DNA of 64,000 bases from Mugil cephalus. Taxonomy: Eukaryota; Chordata; Actinopteri; Mugiliformes; Mugilidae. Both the position numbers and the translations under genes were made by a program. Location of the stretch: positions 17,788,172 to 17,852,171 of the forward strand of contig NC_061782.1 in NCBI RefSeq assembly GCF_022458985.1. Direction: 5' to 3'. Positions 45,442-58,100 of this stretch are shown here, in pieces (positions within the stretch are counted from its first letter, which is position 1; every line of letters starts with the position of its first letter). The notes under the pieces are model-generated. The model searched no databases and was not told the DNA's origin. It saw only the letters and a program-made list of their open reading frames with translations.

Positions 45442-47695
45442 TTCGCCTCTGATCTCCCAGACCCCTCAGCCATTCATCTTCACTCGGCACAAGGCGGTGC
45501 AACGACTCTGAACAGTTTTGTTTTACAGAGGTAGCAGATTTTTTCACATTATGCTGCTTTGATTGATTATGTTTTTTTTTTGTTTTTTTTTATAGGCCTA
45601 TTTTTGTATTTCAGAAATCAGCTTATGTGGCTGCCAAACACAAATCAACAGTAATTCCATCTCCATGTACGGTATGAGCTGTATGTGTGGACATTTGTAC
45701 TATGTATGATCTGATGGTGTATATATCTATTTATATGTGAACGTACTGTATATTTACCAGCTGCAGCAGAGGGGCTGGCGTCGTATTCGCCTCGCGAGGT
45801 TGCGTTTTGTCTCTCGGCGGACAGATTTACGAACACAGGAGCGTCGCAAACATGCAAGAAACAGTCGTAAAAAATTTTACAAGAGCGTAGCTGAGATTGT
45901 AGCGAAGGCTCCGGGACGGGTGGGGAACATCGACGTGGTGACGGGCATCGCCAGCTGGTCCGCAGTATAAATCCCTCTGTGGTGTACTGGTAAATGACTA
46001 TGCAGGGAATAACGCATCCACTCAGATGAGGGTAAAAAAAGATAAAAAAAAAGGCACTTTTTTCCTCCCTGATGCCACATCAGAGAGTTTGGTACTGTAT
46101 CATTTATAAGGACACATTTATCATTATCCAGGGCCTCTTATTGCATTATCATTGCACATGGGAGCGAAGTCAAGCAGATGCAGCATGTCTGTGAAGATTC
46201 TCAGTCATCCAGGTCATGGTGTATCCAAAAAACAAAGCTGACGCATTAACCTCGTGAAATCCAAGCATTTCTTTGAAATGCATCTTCATTTCTTTAGAAT
46301 AAGATTAAGATCTTCATGTATTTGGGATTAGTAGGACCTAAGAAGTACAAAAAATAAGCATCATCTTTGAATTGGAAATAGTTTTTGAAATAAACTATGT
46401 GGACACAGGAATTATTTCAACGTATATTTCAATTGAAGTCACCAATGTGAACCAAAATATAAAACTTAATGCAAAAGCAGAATTGGAAAAGATGAAATCC
46501 CAATGTCCTCAAATGTGTACTTGTGAATTTATTAAATTTGCATGTCATGTCAAAAAGTTAATATGCGTAAATAAGCAAGTGTATTGACCCTTAGCTGCCA
46601 GTATGTGACAGACAACAGGTCTCAATGAAGCAGGAAAAAGCGACCACAAACCTAAAACATAATGTCCCCATATGAGGACGCCAGGTCTCAGGAGGTTAAG
46701 CTGAGGACACAGTTTGCCTGATTGTACCCGTGACTCCCAGTTGGGTCTCGTCTGCATCTAGTTGGGGACGGACGGCACAAAAATCTGTTAGTGTGTGAGG
46801 GGGGTGAAGAAACACAAATCAGTAAGTGTGTGAGGGGAAACAAAACTCGACCCGGCCTCAGTCACAGTCGGTCAAACATGTTTGAGTTTGTTTTAGCAGA
46901 ATCTGGACGCAGTCGGACAGTGTGAACTGATTAAACAACCCAAATGCAAACGTGTTGCCAACGTCCAAGGAAAAAGAGAGGGTGGGGCACAGGAAGTAGG
47001 ACTATCAAGAACATCAGTGACAAACAGTAAGAGTGGAAGAGTTAACAAGTGTGTGACCTCTAGTCGTCATACACAAATCTGCTGAAACCAGTCTATTAGT
47101 ACTCCTGGTCTTTAAAAAATTAGAAAAGACTAGGACTAGACGCCACCCAGGCTAATCTGAACAATTCCTCCAATCACAGGTGGGTATCGTTAACCAACCC
47201 TTACAACGTGAGCTTCAAGTTTGCGCCACCTACAGATGCTTCCTGATAAAGATCTAAACTTAAAATAGATAAAACCTCTTGGAGTGGTGACACTTCTTTC
47301 CCAAGTCCTTTGTAATAGCTTTGTTTTTTGGATAAGAGATGCCAGTAGTTTCTTGTAAAGCTCATTTAAAATCATCAAACATCAGAAACGTGGTGTATTG
47401 TGCACGCTCATTGTAAATATCTGAGGGGGAGGGGGGGTTACTCATTATGTGTGAACTGAATACTGTACTGAATGTGATTTCTTCCCATTTGTATTTGAGC
47501 AAAGCCAAGTGGGGATGATCTGACCGGTAACACCAGGGTTACTGCACAAAGGGTAGTTTATACGTTAATCCATTATTACGATAATATATACATGTATCAG
47601 ACAGCCATGCCACAAAGGCGACAAAGCTTGAAAGATTTTCTTCAAAGCATTTTCTTCGATTCTATTTTATATAAAATAAAAAATAATCTGCGTAC
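45442..47695 (+). other. fam149b1 3' UTR (probable), with a dispersed repeat piece
   Basis: The stretch after the stop codon has no coding exon and ends at AATAAA (47675-47680). It includes the dispersed repeat fragment near 46190-46220 shared with 17.3 kb, and a partial tandem copy of a GTTAGTGTGTGAGGGG-like unit near 46787-46837. Confidence 0.5.
46188..46225 (+). repeat. dispersed repeat fragment, second copy
   Basis: CTGTGAAGATTCTCAG followed by TCATCCAGGTCATGGT. It matches the minus-strand string at 17292-17325 with one mismatch. I know this string as a common dispersed motif in teleost genomes; its parent element is not named with confidence. Confidence 0.55.
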
Positions 47696-47720
47696 CAACT
47701 GTGAGCTGTACAAATTTATT
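47675..47720. terminator. facing polyadenylation signals of fam149b1 and dnajc9
   Basis: AATAAA is on the plus strand at 47675-47680 (fam149b1) and on the minus strand at 47715-47720 (dnajc9). The two convergent genes would cleave within each other's last few dozen bases. Confidence 0.55.
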
Positions 47721-47910
47721 CACGTTTTACGAAAACCTTAACCACAAATGACAAAAAAATATACAAGATGCATTTATGACACTGTCATAAAAACTACAAA
47801 CATTACTAAAGAACTGGTCATTAAGAAGAACACAGTTAAGCAGCTTCTCATGCTTCAATCTTCATCCGTCATGGTGTTTATTTATTTTATTTTTTTACAA
47901 GCTTTTTTTT

Positions 47911-50240
47911 TTACTTTTTTCCTCTTTTTGCTTTTTGGGACTTGGGAGTTTTCTTCGCGTACTTTGCCTCCAGGTCTGACAAGAAGCTGTTGAAATTCTG
48001 CTCTCTGGACTTTTGCCTTTGCTACAAAAAAAAAAAGAAAAGAAAAAAGAAATGAGTGAAAGTCAGTAGGAGAGAAAGAAACAGACGAGTTTTATACACT
48101 GGTCGACCACAACACAGTGACAGGTCATAATAACGGTGATTATTTTGTTGTCATGGTATCTGTGGACGAGGGGAAGGATTTGAGACATCTGGGTCAGAGC
48201 ATTGTCACTTGAAATGCGAAGTTAATTCGTGTTCTGATAGAAAGCTGTCAGGACACGCAGCGCATCACGGTTTGTTTTGCGTAGGGCTCAATAGCTGCAG
48301 GGTTCCCGTGTTGCCCCGTGTCCACTGCTGAAAGCTACAATGGACACGTAAGCCTCAGAACAAGAGGAGGCTGCCCCCGGTCTGATGCATCGTGTTTTCT
48401 TTTACATTTGTTGCTGTTTCCATGGGGATGCGCACGGTGCGCAGCGATGCTCAGGTGGCGGTACGCATCAAATTAGCCTCCATATAAATGTCAGGACCCA
48501 GATTTCCCGGGAGAACATCGCATCATAATGAGATCATCAATGAGATCGTCATCGTTACTCCCTCTGGTGGCTTTAATGTTGTGGCCTCTCGCTGCACGTG
48601 CGCGCGTTTGTTACCTGAAGCATCATCGCGAGACTGTCGTCCTCATCGCCGAGGCCCATCTCCTTCTGCATCTCCTCCGCTTCTTCTCGCTCTCTGTCAG
48701 CCTAGAAGGAAAATTACAGTCACACGAATGAGAGCGGAGCCCAGTCAATTTAAGCCCTCACACAATGATACAAGGGAAAATCATTTATGTGCAAGCTGTG
48801 TGAATGTCCCAATCTCCTCACCCTCTTCCTGCGCGCCCTCTTCTTCTTGGCGCTCTCTCGAGCGAACGCCGGGAAGGAGGCGACGTCCCCGCTGTCGATG
48901 GCCGCCTGGATGATGGCGCACAGCCTGGGCTCGTCGTCCTGGGAGCTGCACATGGCCGAGACCATGATGGCGTCCATGTCTCCCTGGTGCTGCACGTAAA
49001 GCTGGATCACGTCCTGCCGCTCCTCGTCGGACCCCTTGTATTTCTTCTCGAACTCAAGGATGTCCTGCAGTGTGATCTGCGACGGACGGATGGAGAAGGA
49101 GAAGGCGAAGGCCGTGAAATGAGACGACGTTTACCGCCTGAACACATTTAACCCAGGAAGAGCTCACGCCAGATGAGGTAATGCTATCTAACGCGGATTC
49201 CTGGAACACAAGTGACTCGGTGTCACATCATCATCAGAACACAATCAGACAAAGCAATCGAAGCGGCCGATGAGCGAGTCGTAAAGCACCTGCTACACTC
49301 TGTACCTTGGGGTAGAGCAGCCTCCAGTACTCCTCCCAGCAGCGGTCCTGACTCAACGCGTCAGACTCCTCGTCCACGGTTCCCTGCTCGTCGTAAACCG
49401 CCCTCTGCTCCTTATCGCTCAGCACCACGTACAGCTTCCCCAACACCTGCAGGGAAACGTGCGCACGTCACTAAAACCTCTGGTACGTACCGTTAACTCA
49501 CACTCCATGCATGTACGCAGCATCCAGCAGACCGGTCCCAGTCACACCTACTCTATCCACCTTTCTCAAACTCACGTTATTCATGTTAACTGACAATGTC
49601 ACACCTGACTACGTATATACTGTACATTCTCCATCTGTTTCTTGTACATTGGTTCACATTCTACTTCTGTACACTACTTTCTATTTTGTTTAACTAGATG
49701 TTGCTGACGTTTTATTTCACCGTTCCACTTTTTACTTGTGGTTGTTTCTTTTTTGTGCAACTAAGCAATTTCCCCATCTGAGTGTGTTTACAACATGTCA
49801 TGGGAAGTGCTGCCAGAACAGAGCAGCTTTTCTATTTATGTAGCAACACCGTTTTTATGCGGCTATTTGTACATGTCATCGTCATTACTTTCCACCTTAG
49901 TTACCATCAAACCCACGCTCTTTCAAAAATAAATAAAAGCAATGCACCCCATCCCTAACCCCATGTATCCGAGGGAAATCCATCTCCAAAAAAAAAAAAT
50001 GTCTCATCAAAATATCCCAAATGTCAACATGTCCCTAAGATAATATCAGAACTGTAGCGAGTCAACCTGAAACTTCTCCGTGGCCTGCGGGTCTTCGGGA
50101 GCTCGGTCCGGGTGGACTTTCAGAGACACTTTGTAGTAGCTCCTCCGGATGTCGGCCTCGGTCGCCTCTTTTGTTGTCCCCAGCACCTCGTACAAGTTTG
50201 AGGTCTTGAAAAGCTCCTCGCACCGCTCCAGCAAACCCAT
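47911..50240 (-). CDS. dnajc9: DnaJ homologue subfamily C member 9
   Basis: DNAJC9 is a J-domain protein that both binds histone H3-H4 and recruits HSP70 to fold or rescue histones in the nucleus. Five exons (minus): 50067-50240, 49306-49446, 48822-49076, 48615-48701, 47911-48021, giving 255 residues (human 260). The J domain occupies roughly residues 15-83, with the HSP70-activating HPD tripeptide in [35 protein letters not shown] and [12 protein letters not shown] are near-identical to the family. The histone-binding part follows ([33 protein letters not shown]), then a basic and acidic coiled region and a lysine-rich tail ending KAKRGKK. The start is fixed by [11 protein letters not shown]. 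It is tail-to-tail with fam149b1. Confidence 0.96.
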
Positions 50241-50495
50241 CCTGACAGCTGCGTGGTTTAACAGCTAAAGTGTTTCGTCTGAAACGTGTCCACCACCAAC
50301 CGCTCGTGCCTTAGCTTGGTGCCTGTTTCTGTTTAAATTATATCAAGGCTGATTTCTGTGTTCCTTCTATTGGAGAGTAGTCATTTGGCGCGCTGGTTGT
50401 TTGTCGCGTACTTCCGTGCTTACAGGAACGTGCTTACGTTGAGAGCAAACGCGCCGTCTTATTGGTTCCCGTGATCGAATTCGTCAAATTACATC
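50241..50495. promoter_or_regulatory. dnajc9 promoter region
   Basis: This is the 250 bases directly upstream of the dnajc9 ATG. It is more CpG-rich than its flanks and includes ATTGG (an inverted CCAAT box) near 50460. No TATA box is evident, as is usual for a housekeeping promoter. Confidence 0.4.
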
Positions 50496-50705
50496 ACAGA
50501 TGTCAAACATAAGGGCCGCGGGCCAAAAGCGGACCACGAAAAAGTCTAATCTGGCCCACAGCACGAATTTGCGAAAATTACATAAAAGACTTCAAAAAAA
50601 TTTTTTATGAAAGTAAAGTTATCCCTAATCTGTCCACTGTATTAGTCAGAGAAGTGAACCGAACATAACAATGAGCCCAAATTACATTTATTTTCCTTAA
50701 GATTT
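50496..50705. repeat. dispersed repeat fragment of DNA-transposon type
   Basis: The segment starts CAGATGTCAAACATAAGGGC and continues with GCGGGCC and CTAATCTGGCCCACAGCACG. This GGCCCGCGGGCC-rich opening is a motif I recognise from dispersed non-autonomous elements of teleosts (probably hAT superfamily). Ends and target duplication could not be fixed. Confidence 0.4.
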
Positions 50706-52145
50706 TTTTTTTTAAAGAAAAGATTCAAGATTTCTTTATTGTCACTTGCTGCCTTTCCATTAGAGTTTTTCGCTCTATAAAAGCGCTATTTCTGAAATTT
50801 CGATAAAGTACGACTGCGCTTTGTACGTGTTTCCATTGAAAGGTGTTTTGCAAATGTAAAAGTCTAGTCTTGCCAGATCCTGTGATTCTCTTGACTTCAG
50901 ACGTGGACTTGGACATGGACGTGGAACTGGTCACATGACCCCTGTTGCATCTCTGGTGACATCGGTGACGGGGAAATGACGGGTATTTCCATTCCACTTT
51001 TGCGATAAACTTTATATCAGTATATCTGAAAAACCACCTTATGGCGGTGTAAAAGTGCTTTAGTGATATTTGAGAGTTTTTTTTTTTTTAAATGTAGCCA
51101 TTTCAGATTACTTAATTAAGTAATATAAGTATTGTATTTGCATTCCTGTTTCAAAAAGAGCTAAATATATAGTCTAGAGTCTAGCAAGTGTTATTATTAA
51201 TCAAAACGATTGGATTTTACTTAATCTTAAACTCAGTTTGATTTGATTTCAAACCTTAAAGTCACACTTCTATAGCTACATTTTAGGCTAAATTTGTATT
51301 GGTACACTCATTTGCACATCATCACAACCATCCATCCATCCATCCATCCAGTTAAGAGTCACAAACAGCACTTTATGTGTTTCATTAAATGCATAAACGA
51401 TCCAAAAACAATTTGGACTGAAAACTGGATTTACAGTCCAGCTTGTCTGCATGCATCAGTCAGTCAGGAACGTACAGATTTCCTAGTATTTATTGGTGAG
51501 TTTGAAGCAGCACAAGAATACACCAAAGACAATGAGGCAAGTCACTAAGTATTTTTCACTGCTTCATGCGAAAGCAGGACACAAAGATACACACTGACTT
51601 TGAACTTCTGTAGATTGCACCCATCTTTGTTTATAAGCCTGTACAATATGCAGCACTGGAAATATACACTGCAAACCCCCCCTCGTCTCAGATGTTATCT
51701 AATTATTGCCCCATCTGCTTCCTTTGCATGTTTGGCACAGTCTCTGCTGTTGTTTTTGTATCGGCTCTGTGTCATCACAAACCTCATCTGTCCTTTGTAC
51801 TGGAGACACAAAGTAAGCACTTGGACAACTGGCACATCATTATCATGATCAACAACGAAAAACAAAATGACAAAAAGCACAAGAGTTGTATTGTAATTGT
51901 TATGAACTTTTGCTGGTGTGCAGATCCTTCTCGTAGGCTTTCCACCCGCTTCCACTTAAAGTGTAAGTGGACTTCTGAATATAAGCACAGCTCCTCCAGA
52001 GGGATTATTTCCTTTTTATGGTAACAGTCTCTCCGCAACAGTCAAATGGCTTCGCTCTCTCGCTCAGTCTTTACAGCATGTCCATGGCTGATGCATTTTA
52101 CCCTTAACTGGGACAGTTTAAAAACCTCCTGCAGGGGGCGGCAGC
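50706..52145. other. spacer including the ndnf-like 3' UTR
   Basis: No exon is recognised. Part of it is the 3' UTR of the ndnf-like gene; a possible minus-strand AATAAA lies near 51489-51494. A CCAT tandem (five units) lies near 51328-51350. Confidence 0.4.
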
Positions 52146-55100
52146 TCAGCATTCCTTTCTGGTCTTCACCATCTTGCTGGCGTACTTGATAGGGATCCCC
52201 CAGCGTCTCATTAGATACACATCAAACACGTAGGCCATTCCTGGCTCCAGGCCCCCGATCACAGCTGTAGTGACGGCCCGCCGAGGATTCAGCTCCTGGA
52301 AATACTTGCAGAGAACTCTCTCGGTGTCAGAGCGGGACTCTGGCCCCAGACAGGGAGCGGTTAGAGCTGATGCTCCCGCAACCTCCGCGTCGCGGCTTCC
52401 GAGCTTCCTGCGGTACACGCAGTACAAGCTTCTTTCTTCTGTGCCCATCCAGGCCAGGGTGACGCTGTTGCATCCACGCAACCGGTTGAAGGATTTAATC
52501 TGCAAAGTGGAGGGCAGAGACGGGACCCCTCTGCGGTGGTAGGCCGACGAGGTCTGCATTTTGACTGAAGCCGCCAGACCTCCTGGCGGAGTTGGGTCTG
52601 TAGCAGCAGAGGACTGGCCAGTGGTCGTTCCTTCTCTCTCCAGGTGGATGAGATAAGAGGGACTTCCCTGCAGCCAAATGTGAACTAAATCCCCACCCAC
52701 TGGCTGAGAGGTCAAAACCTGACCTTTGCTAGACACGGTTACCTTGACCTTCTCACCTCCGCCACAGCTCTGCAAGGTGAGGAGGCCGCTCTGCTGCCAA
52801 CCTCGAGGACGGAAACTGAAGAACTGCTCGGCCTTGAAGCCTCCGTCCTGGAAGGTCACCCACCTCAGCTCTCCGTCTCTTAGTGCGGTGATCGCAGGTC
52901 GAGCCTCCTCGTGTGTCCGAGCAAATGTCCCCTTGTACGCCGCGCTGGTCCCGTTTAGCCGGTCGATCACAAAGACGTCAAAGTAATACTGGGTGTCGGG
53001 CAGGAGCTCAGACACGGTGCAAACGCTCTCTGTCCCCTGACACGCGCACTGGAGGTCAGCGTACTCATCAGCCAGGGAGGAAGAAGGTAGACTCTGCGGT
53101 TCGGGATAAGCGTCCCACTGCTCCCACCACCACTCCTTTAAAATCGGCCACACCGTCACTCTCCTCTTTCTGTCCTTCTTTTCTTGTTTCTGGTCTTTCT
53201 CTTTCCTCATGCTCTCTCTCGCAGCGCACAGGCTGGGGTAGTTTTGCAGAGAGTTGACGAGAACGCAGTAATCGTAGCTGTCCTGGGCGAGTGGGAGGCT
53301 GGTGACGGAGGCACTGGGCGCCCAGCTGAGGGTGACGCTGGTCATGCCCACACCTAGAGTGTGAACTCGCGGGTCAGCTGGGAGCAGAGGGAAGGCGCCT
53401 GAGGGCCCGAGCCCTTCGCGGAAGTACACTGTAGCTCTGGTGTTCTGCTGTTTGGAGCGCAGCCTCAGGATATAGATGGAAGCACCGGGATAGGAACGAC
53501 CCATGTACGAGTCCACTGCATTGCCGGTGAAGCTGTGGATCTTCTCCTCAGTACCAGGACCTCGCCACCACATCTCGGGGGTGCTCTTTTTAGTGCTCCC
53601 TGCAAAGAAAGGAAAGAATTACAAGCATGGAACAAAGTCTCAGTCAACTCAAAAATATCTTTCGCTGTGTTGGGTTTTCATATTAATCTTACTTCAAGGC
53701 AACACAAGAAACTCTGGTTTGGAAATGTTATGTGAAAATTTGCATTAGCCTTCGTACACTTATCGCCTGCATAATGTTGTGTAGGTCTTCCCTTGTGGAT
53801 GTTGAGTCCTGTGGGTTGAGGGGAGGGGCCCCTGTGGATCATCCCACAGATACTTGATCCGTTTGGGATCTAGTGAATTTAGAGGCCAGGTCAACACCTT
53901 GTGTTGTTCTTCATGTTTTTTAGTTGTTCCTAAACCATTTCTGTGTGTCAGGCTGCATCCTGCTGGGGATGGCTGCTGCCATCAAGGAGTGTCATTGCTA
54001 TGGTGTGGTCTTTTCTAGGTGGGTGGTACATGTCTAAGTAACATCCACATGAATGCCAGGTCCAAAAGTTGAAGGTGAGTGTAATGTTATACACAGGTTT
54101 AATTTTTTATAAACTAAAAACGTAATCATCTCTATACCTGTCCAGGGTGTACCCCGCCTCTAGCCCAGTGACAGCTAGGAGTGGGTCTAGCCCCCCACGA
54201 CCTTCCAGAGGACAATCGGTTACAGAAAATGAATGAATGAATTATCTTTAACGGGTTCTTAAATAGGGTTCTTAATTGAAAGTGTCCCTGACTTCATCAG
54301 CTTGGTAGTTAGCCTGGAGCATTTGCCTGGATTCATAAAATTATGTTGCCAGGCAACCAATGGACACTCCAGGAAGTCTCTGTGATGAGCCAGGAAATAA
54401 CTTTTGCTATTTTAAATTTCTTTTCAGCGTAGATACGTAACGTAGACTGTGTTAAGGCCAAGATAGCTGCCTCCCATCACTTGTTTTTCACGCTAAGCTA
54501 AACAGCATACAACAAATACCAAAACGTCACTTACAATGTTGGACTTTCCTTTCAATGATAATAAAAGAGGTTAGTATTAAAGTAGTATATTAGTATAGTT
54601 TAGTATAAATTAAAAACATATTGGATTAACAAAGACACAAAAAAGCACAAACACATTTTAACTTATTAGCTTATCACACTGAACCCTGCTGATACCAGAG
54701 AATAACCTCTAAATGAACAAATTAATAATCAATGTCCACTAGCATTTTCATTCACACATTTAAAGGGTTTAAAATTTGAAGCGCAAACTTTTCACCTGAA
54801 TTACGCAACCAACAAATAAATACACACACACAAAGAATAACATCACTCCTCCTCGTCTTCACTGTTCAACTGTTCATATCTCGTCAAGATGAAAAAAAGA
54901 GTCTCTCCCCAAATGAGACCGAACGTTACAAAATCAAAGTGAATAATTCAGGCTGGCGACGGGGACCCGTGAGCTCAGGGTCTGAATGATTCATGTGTCA
55001 TTTTATAACTTCATAATGTTATTTTAGCGAGCTTGTTTAGGTAACCTGAATAAGGGAGCAGCCTTATTTCAGAAAGCTGTGACTTTTTTTGGCCTGAGAC

Positions 55101-58100
55101 ATGATGACATTACTGTTTGGAGGTTATAATTCCAAGCCTGCTCTTCTGTAGTGTGTTGAATTCTTCGAGGTTATTTAATTAGCTTGGTTTGGTCGTCACA
55201 GAGTTTTGCAGAGCCCAGTCCTGTTTGATAGTTTATTCCATAGGTCTTCAACATGGGATCCGTGACCCCTAGAGGACCCGTCAAGGTACTGCAGGAGGAG
55301 GAGGGGGGAAGGGGGTCGCAAAATCTTTGGTTGATAAGAAGTTTTTATATTTTTTTTTAATTCTCCCCCACAAATTTAAACTTCTTTAAATATACATTAA
55401 CATGAATCCAACATGGTTTAGTAAAGGGATAAGGGATAGCTTGACACTGAAAGCAAAATGATAATAATGTATATTTATAAATAGTACTAGGCCCAGTTTG
55501 AATGTGACTTTAATGTAGTGGTGAGTTAAAGCTTTTGACCTAACCTTGGAGCTTTTATTCCTTGTTAGATACACATAAAAGACAAATTCTGATCATAAAT
55601 GTGTGCCAAACGTAACCCCGCTAAGATTAAACTCCCCGCCCTTCACTAAGTCCCTACATGTGCCGCATAATGTGCAATGTTCCTACTGTCAACTTACATT
55701 GCAGGCTTTTTAAGGGTTTGTCCTTTAGGGTGCGAGCCGCCAAGGTCCATTCGATGGGTGGGTCGCAGGGGCTGACGGTCACCGAGAACGCCGGGACCTT
55801 CTTCTTCAGCATGAAGTATAACCTGTGGTCAGACACCAGTGGAGAAGACAGACAAGACAGGCGTTTGAATCTTTGCGCCGAATGTCAGGAAGATAACGTC
55901 CTGCTTCCATTCAGCTCATCCGAGACGAGGCGTCTTCCAGCACGCACTATAAAACGCTCTTTCATTTTGTTGGATGAATATAGATAAGGTGAGGATTTGT
56001 TTTGTGTGTGTCTTTCCATTTGCCCACATGCTGATCAGTCATTTGATAGCAGATTAGGAGAGGTGACCTGGGAATCTAATGATAAGCCCGCATTGACAGT
56101 TTCTGATGAATATCTGCCCGCTTGCTGTAACTATCGGGGATCGTGCTTAGCATAGAAACCATTGAGTTCCTTTTAGTGATCAGATTTGCATGTTAGACTA
56201 ATGTTCTGATGCTGTTAAAGGACATTAAACATCCAGGTTGTGGTGGTCTGCGCTTAACTCAAACAATCTTTTTCTCTAAGGCCAATGTTGAGCCTTTTGC
56301 CTCTTAAGAAAAAAAACCCCGTCCTAACCATTTTGTTAAAATTCTTAACAGTTAGTTAACCTTCAAGAAAACACTCTAACCGCATTGTTATCCTTAATAA
56401 ATATTTGTTCTCCCTCTGCACAAACACAATTATTCATGATTCTGTGCAGATGGCAGTTGTTTCCAAACAGATGTGCGACACTGTCATTCTCAAGGGCGCT
56501 TTTGCAGCTTATTTAATAGAGTGATTAATTTCTGAATCGGTGTTTTCTTTCCATTATTTGCCGTGAGGCTCTGCATGACTGCACCGGTGGACAGACCGCA
56601 GCACACGGGGAGCATGCATTTTTTTTGCAATTTTCGGCTCCCGTTCTCAGAAAATGAGCACTGGCACCGGTTACGTAGGGCTCAGGCCAAATGGGCTCCA
56701 CTTCCTCTCGGCCTCTCTACTGTGGTGCTCAAATCAGCCACTGTCTCCAAAAAAGAAATTGACTGAAAGACCTCAAGATTTAATCATCTTCCATCAGCTG
56801 GACATGAGGAAAACTCCTTAAAAAAAATCATTTTTTAGCTGTAAATAGGTCGTTAGTTTAGTGTTGTGTTTTAAAAGTACACGTAATTAAAAAAAAACAT
56901 TAATTGAACTTGAACAAAAAAAATACAGAATATTGCCGAGTCCAGGTTCATGTAGGCTAATTGTCTATTCAGTATCTGAATTCAGTTTGCTGCCATCTTT
57001 CTGTGTGTATATGTTTTATGGTATTTTAAAATCTAAATTTAATTTAAAGTCTTTGATTGCAATGATTGAACACGTCTGTTGGTCTGAATGTGACATAAAA
57101 GTAGCAACAGGTTAAAAACAACTTCAAAAGTGATTATTGTCTCTGGATTATCACGGACTCGTTTGCATTACGGACACATTCATTCTCATTGACACAAGTC
57201 TATTTGCTATTTACTAGACTGTTAAGACACTGAGTGCATTTATTTGGATTATGTACAGTTAAAAGTTGACTCTTATATCAATCAAAAAGTGAAGAAGAAT
57301 TATCATTCCAGCATCTTAAATTTAAACATTGGCTGATTTTTATATTATTTTATATTGTTTCAATAAGCTCCTTCAATGTTACAAGATGTATTTCCATCCA
57401 CTGTTGCATTTATGTTTCACCAAGATCTTGTATTGATGACAGGGAGTCTGACCACTGCTCAAAGCCTTCTCCAGCACATCACAAAGCTTCTCAGTGGGGT
57501 TCAGGTCTGGACTCTGTGGTGGACAATCCATATTTAAAAATTATGTCTCATTCTCCCTGAACCACTCATTCACAATTTGAGCCCCATGAATCCTGGCATT
57601 GTCATCCTGGGATATTCCCATGATATCAGGGAAGAAAAAAAGCCATTGATGGAATAACCTGGTCATTCAATGTATTCAGGAAGTCAGCTGATCTCACTCT
57701 TTGGCATAATATTGCTGAACCTAGACCTGAGCAACTGCAGCATCCCCGGATCATAGCACTGTCTCCACAGGCTTTTACAGTAGGAACTAGGCATGATCAC
57801 CTCATCTGCCTCTCTTCTTACCCTGATGCCCCATCACTCTGGAACAGGATAAATCTGGACTCATCAGACCACAAGACCTTCTCCCATTGCTCCAGAGTCC
57901 AATCTTTATGCTCCCCAGCAAATTGAAGCCTTTTTTCCTGGTTAGCCTCACTGATTAGTGGTTTTCTTAAGGCTACACAGCTGTTCAGTCCCAAAACCTT
58001 GAGTTCACTTTGCATTGTATGTAAGTACAAATGCTCTTACTTTTGCTATTAAACATAGCCCTGAGTTCTGCTGTTGTTTTTCTTCAATTTGATTTGACCA

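Noticed and set aside
48488-49151. Plus-strand frames of about 115-141 residues over dnajc9
   Set aside because: Antisense to dnajc9 exons 3 and 4.
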